Shown: positions 5,809-5,914 of the stretch, in pieces
How positions within the stretch are numbered: the first letter of the stretch is position 1
How the letters are laid out: each line of letters begins with the position of its first letter
Assembly (NCBI GenBank): GCA_030018895.1
Contig: JASEHM010000070.1
Location: 1 to 5,914 of the forward strand
DNA from: Candidatus Omnitrophota bacterium
GTDB lineage: Bacteria > Omnitrophota > Gorgyraeia > Gygaellales > Profunditerraquicolaceae
Reading direction: 5' to 3'
DNA length: 5,914 nucleotides
Translations under genes and position numbers: made by a program
Notes under the pieces: generated by a model
Databases searched by the model: none
What the model was told of the DNA's origin: nothing
What the model saw: only the letters and a program-made list of their open reading frames with translations

Positions 5809-5914
5809 TCATTCAGACTGTGTCGCAATGGTAAAACGTATGTCATTCAGACTGTGCAACAATTCGTGTTTTTCGTCATTCAGACTGTGTCGCAATTCGT
5901 GTTTTTCGTCATTC
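5809..5914. repeat. Tandem 33-34 bp repeat running off the right edge
   Basis: The unit TCATTCAGACTGTGTCGCAA... starts at 5809, 5843, 5876 and 5909, giving three complete copies (34, 33 and 33 bp) and six bases of a fourth. Copies 2 and 3 share the second half, TTCGTGTTTTTCG, and differ at two or three positions in the middle. Copy 1 has a different second half (TGGTAAAACGTATG). There are no spacers between units. The preceding 79 bases, up to the malF start, hold two more GTCATT words (5759-5764, 5771-5776) but no gene. The same TCATNCAGACTGTGTC core occurs once, inverted, at 45-60. Confidence 0.85.

Noticed and set aside
5809..5914. Possible CRISPR array
   Set aside because: Units of 33-34 bp are directly adjacent with no spacers, and the units vary in sequence, so this is a plain tandem repeat.

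Overview
The window carries four genes, all on the minus strand and all in one probable operon. Read in the direction of transcription (right to left), they are a MalF-type sugar ABC permease (4842-5729), a MalG-type sugar ABC permease (3730-4575), a secreted protein that joins a TPR-like N-terminal half to a clan GH-A glycoside hydrolase domain resembling GH2 (1361-3706), and a secreted protein made of two copies of a putative carbohydrate-binding beta-sandwich module (82-1275). The sugar-binding lipoprotein/SBP and the ATPase expected for the transporter are not in the window. The SBP could lie just beyond the right edge, upstream of malF. The simplest reading is a glycan-use cluster: the two exported proteins bind and trim a polysaccharide or oligosaccharide outside the cytoplasmic membrane, and the permease pair imports the product. 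The substrate cannot be read from the sequence.

The organism looks like an uncultivated, moderately AT-rich, Gram-negative-type bacterium. The density and style of short dispersed repeats (GTCATTCCCGC-type hairpins, GGACGGTTCT palindromes, CAAATGACAAA palindromes, TCATTCAGACTGTGTC units, GCGAGGGCCGAAGGCCC units) resemble metagenome-assembled genomes of Candidatus Omnitrophota or related lineages. This assignment is an impression from repeat style and protein wording, not a test.

The most unusual aspect is the non-coding DNA. Four of the five stretches between or beside genes are largely occupied by repeats, each of a different family. At the left edge is a GC-rich repeat end (1-60). Between the hydrolase and the binding protein is an imperfect inverted repeat (1295-1357). 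Between malF and malG is a 266-bp gap holding an apparent MITE-like insertion with 12-bp inverted repeats and a 10-bp flanking direct repeat, with a two-hairpin REP-like element inside it, next to a separate long palindrome. At the right edge a 33-34 bp unit is tandemly repeated off the window end. The fifth gap, between malG and the hydrolase, is only 23 bp, but there a 130-bp AT-rich palindromic repeat covers the first ~42 codons of the hydrolase gene, so that the signal peptide appears to be translated repeat DNA.

No tRNA, rRNA, CRISPR array or convincing promoter or intrinsic terminator was seen.
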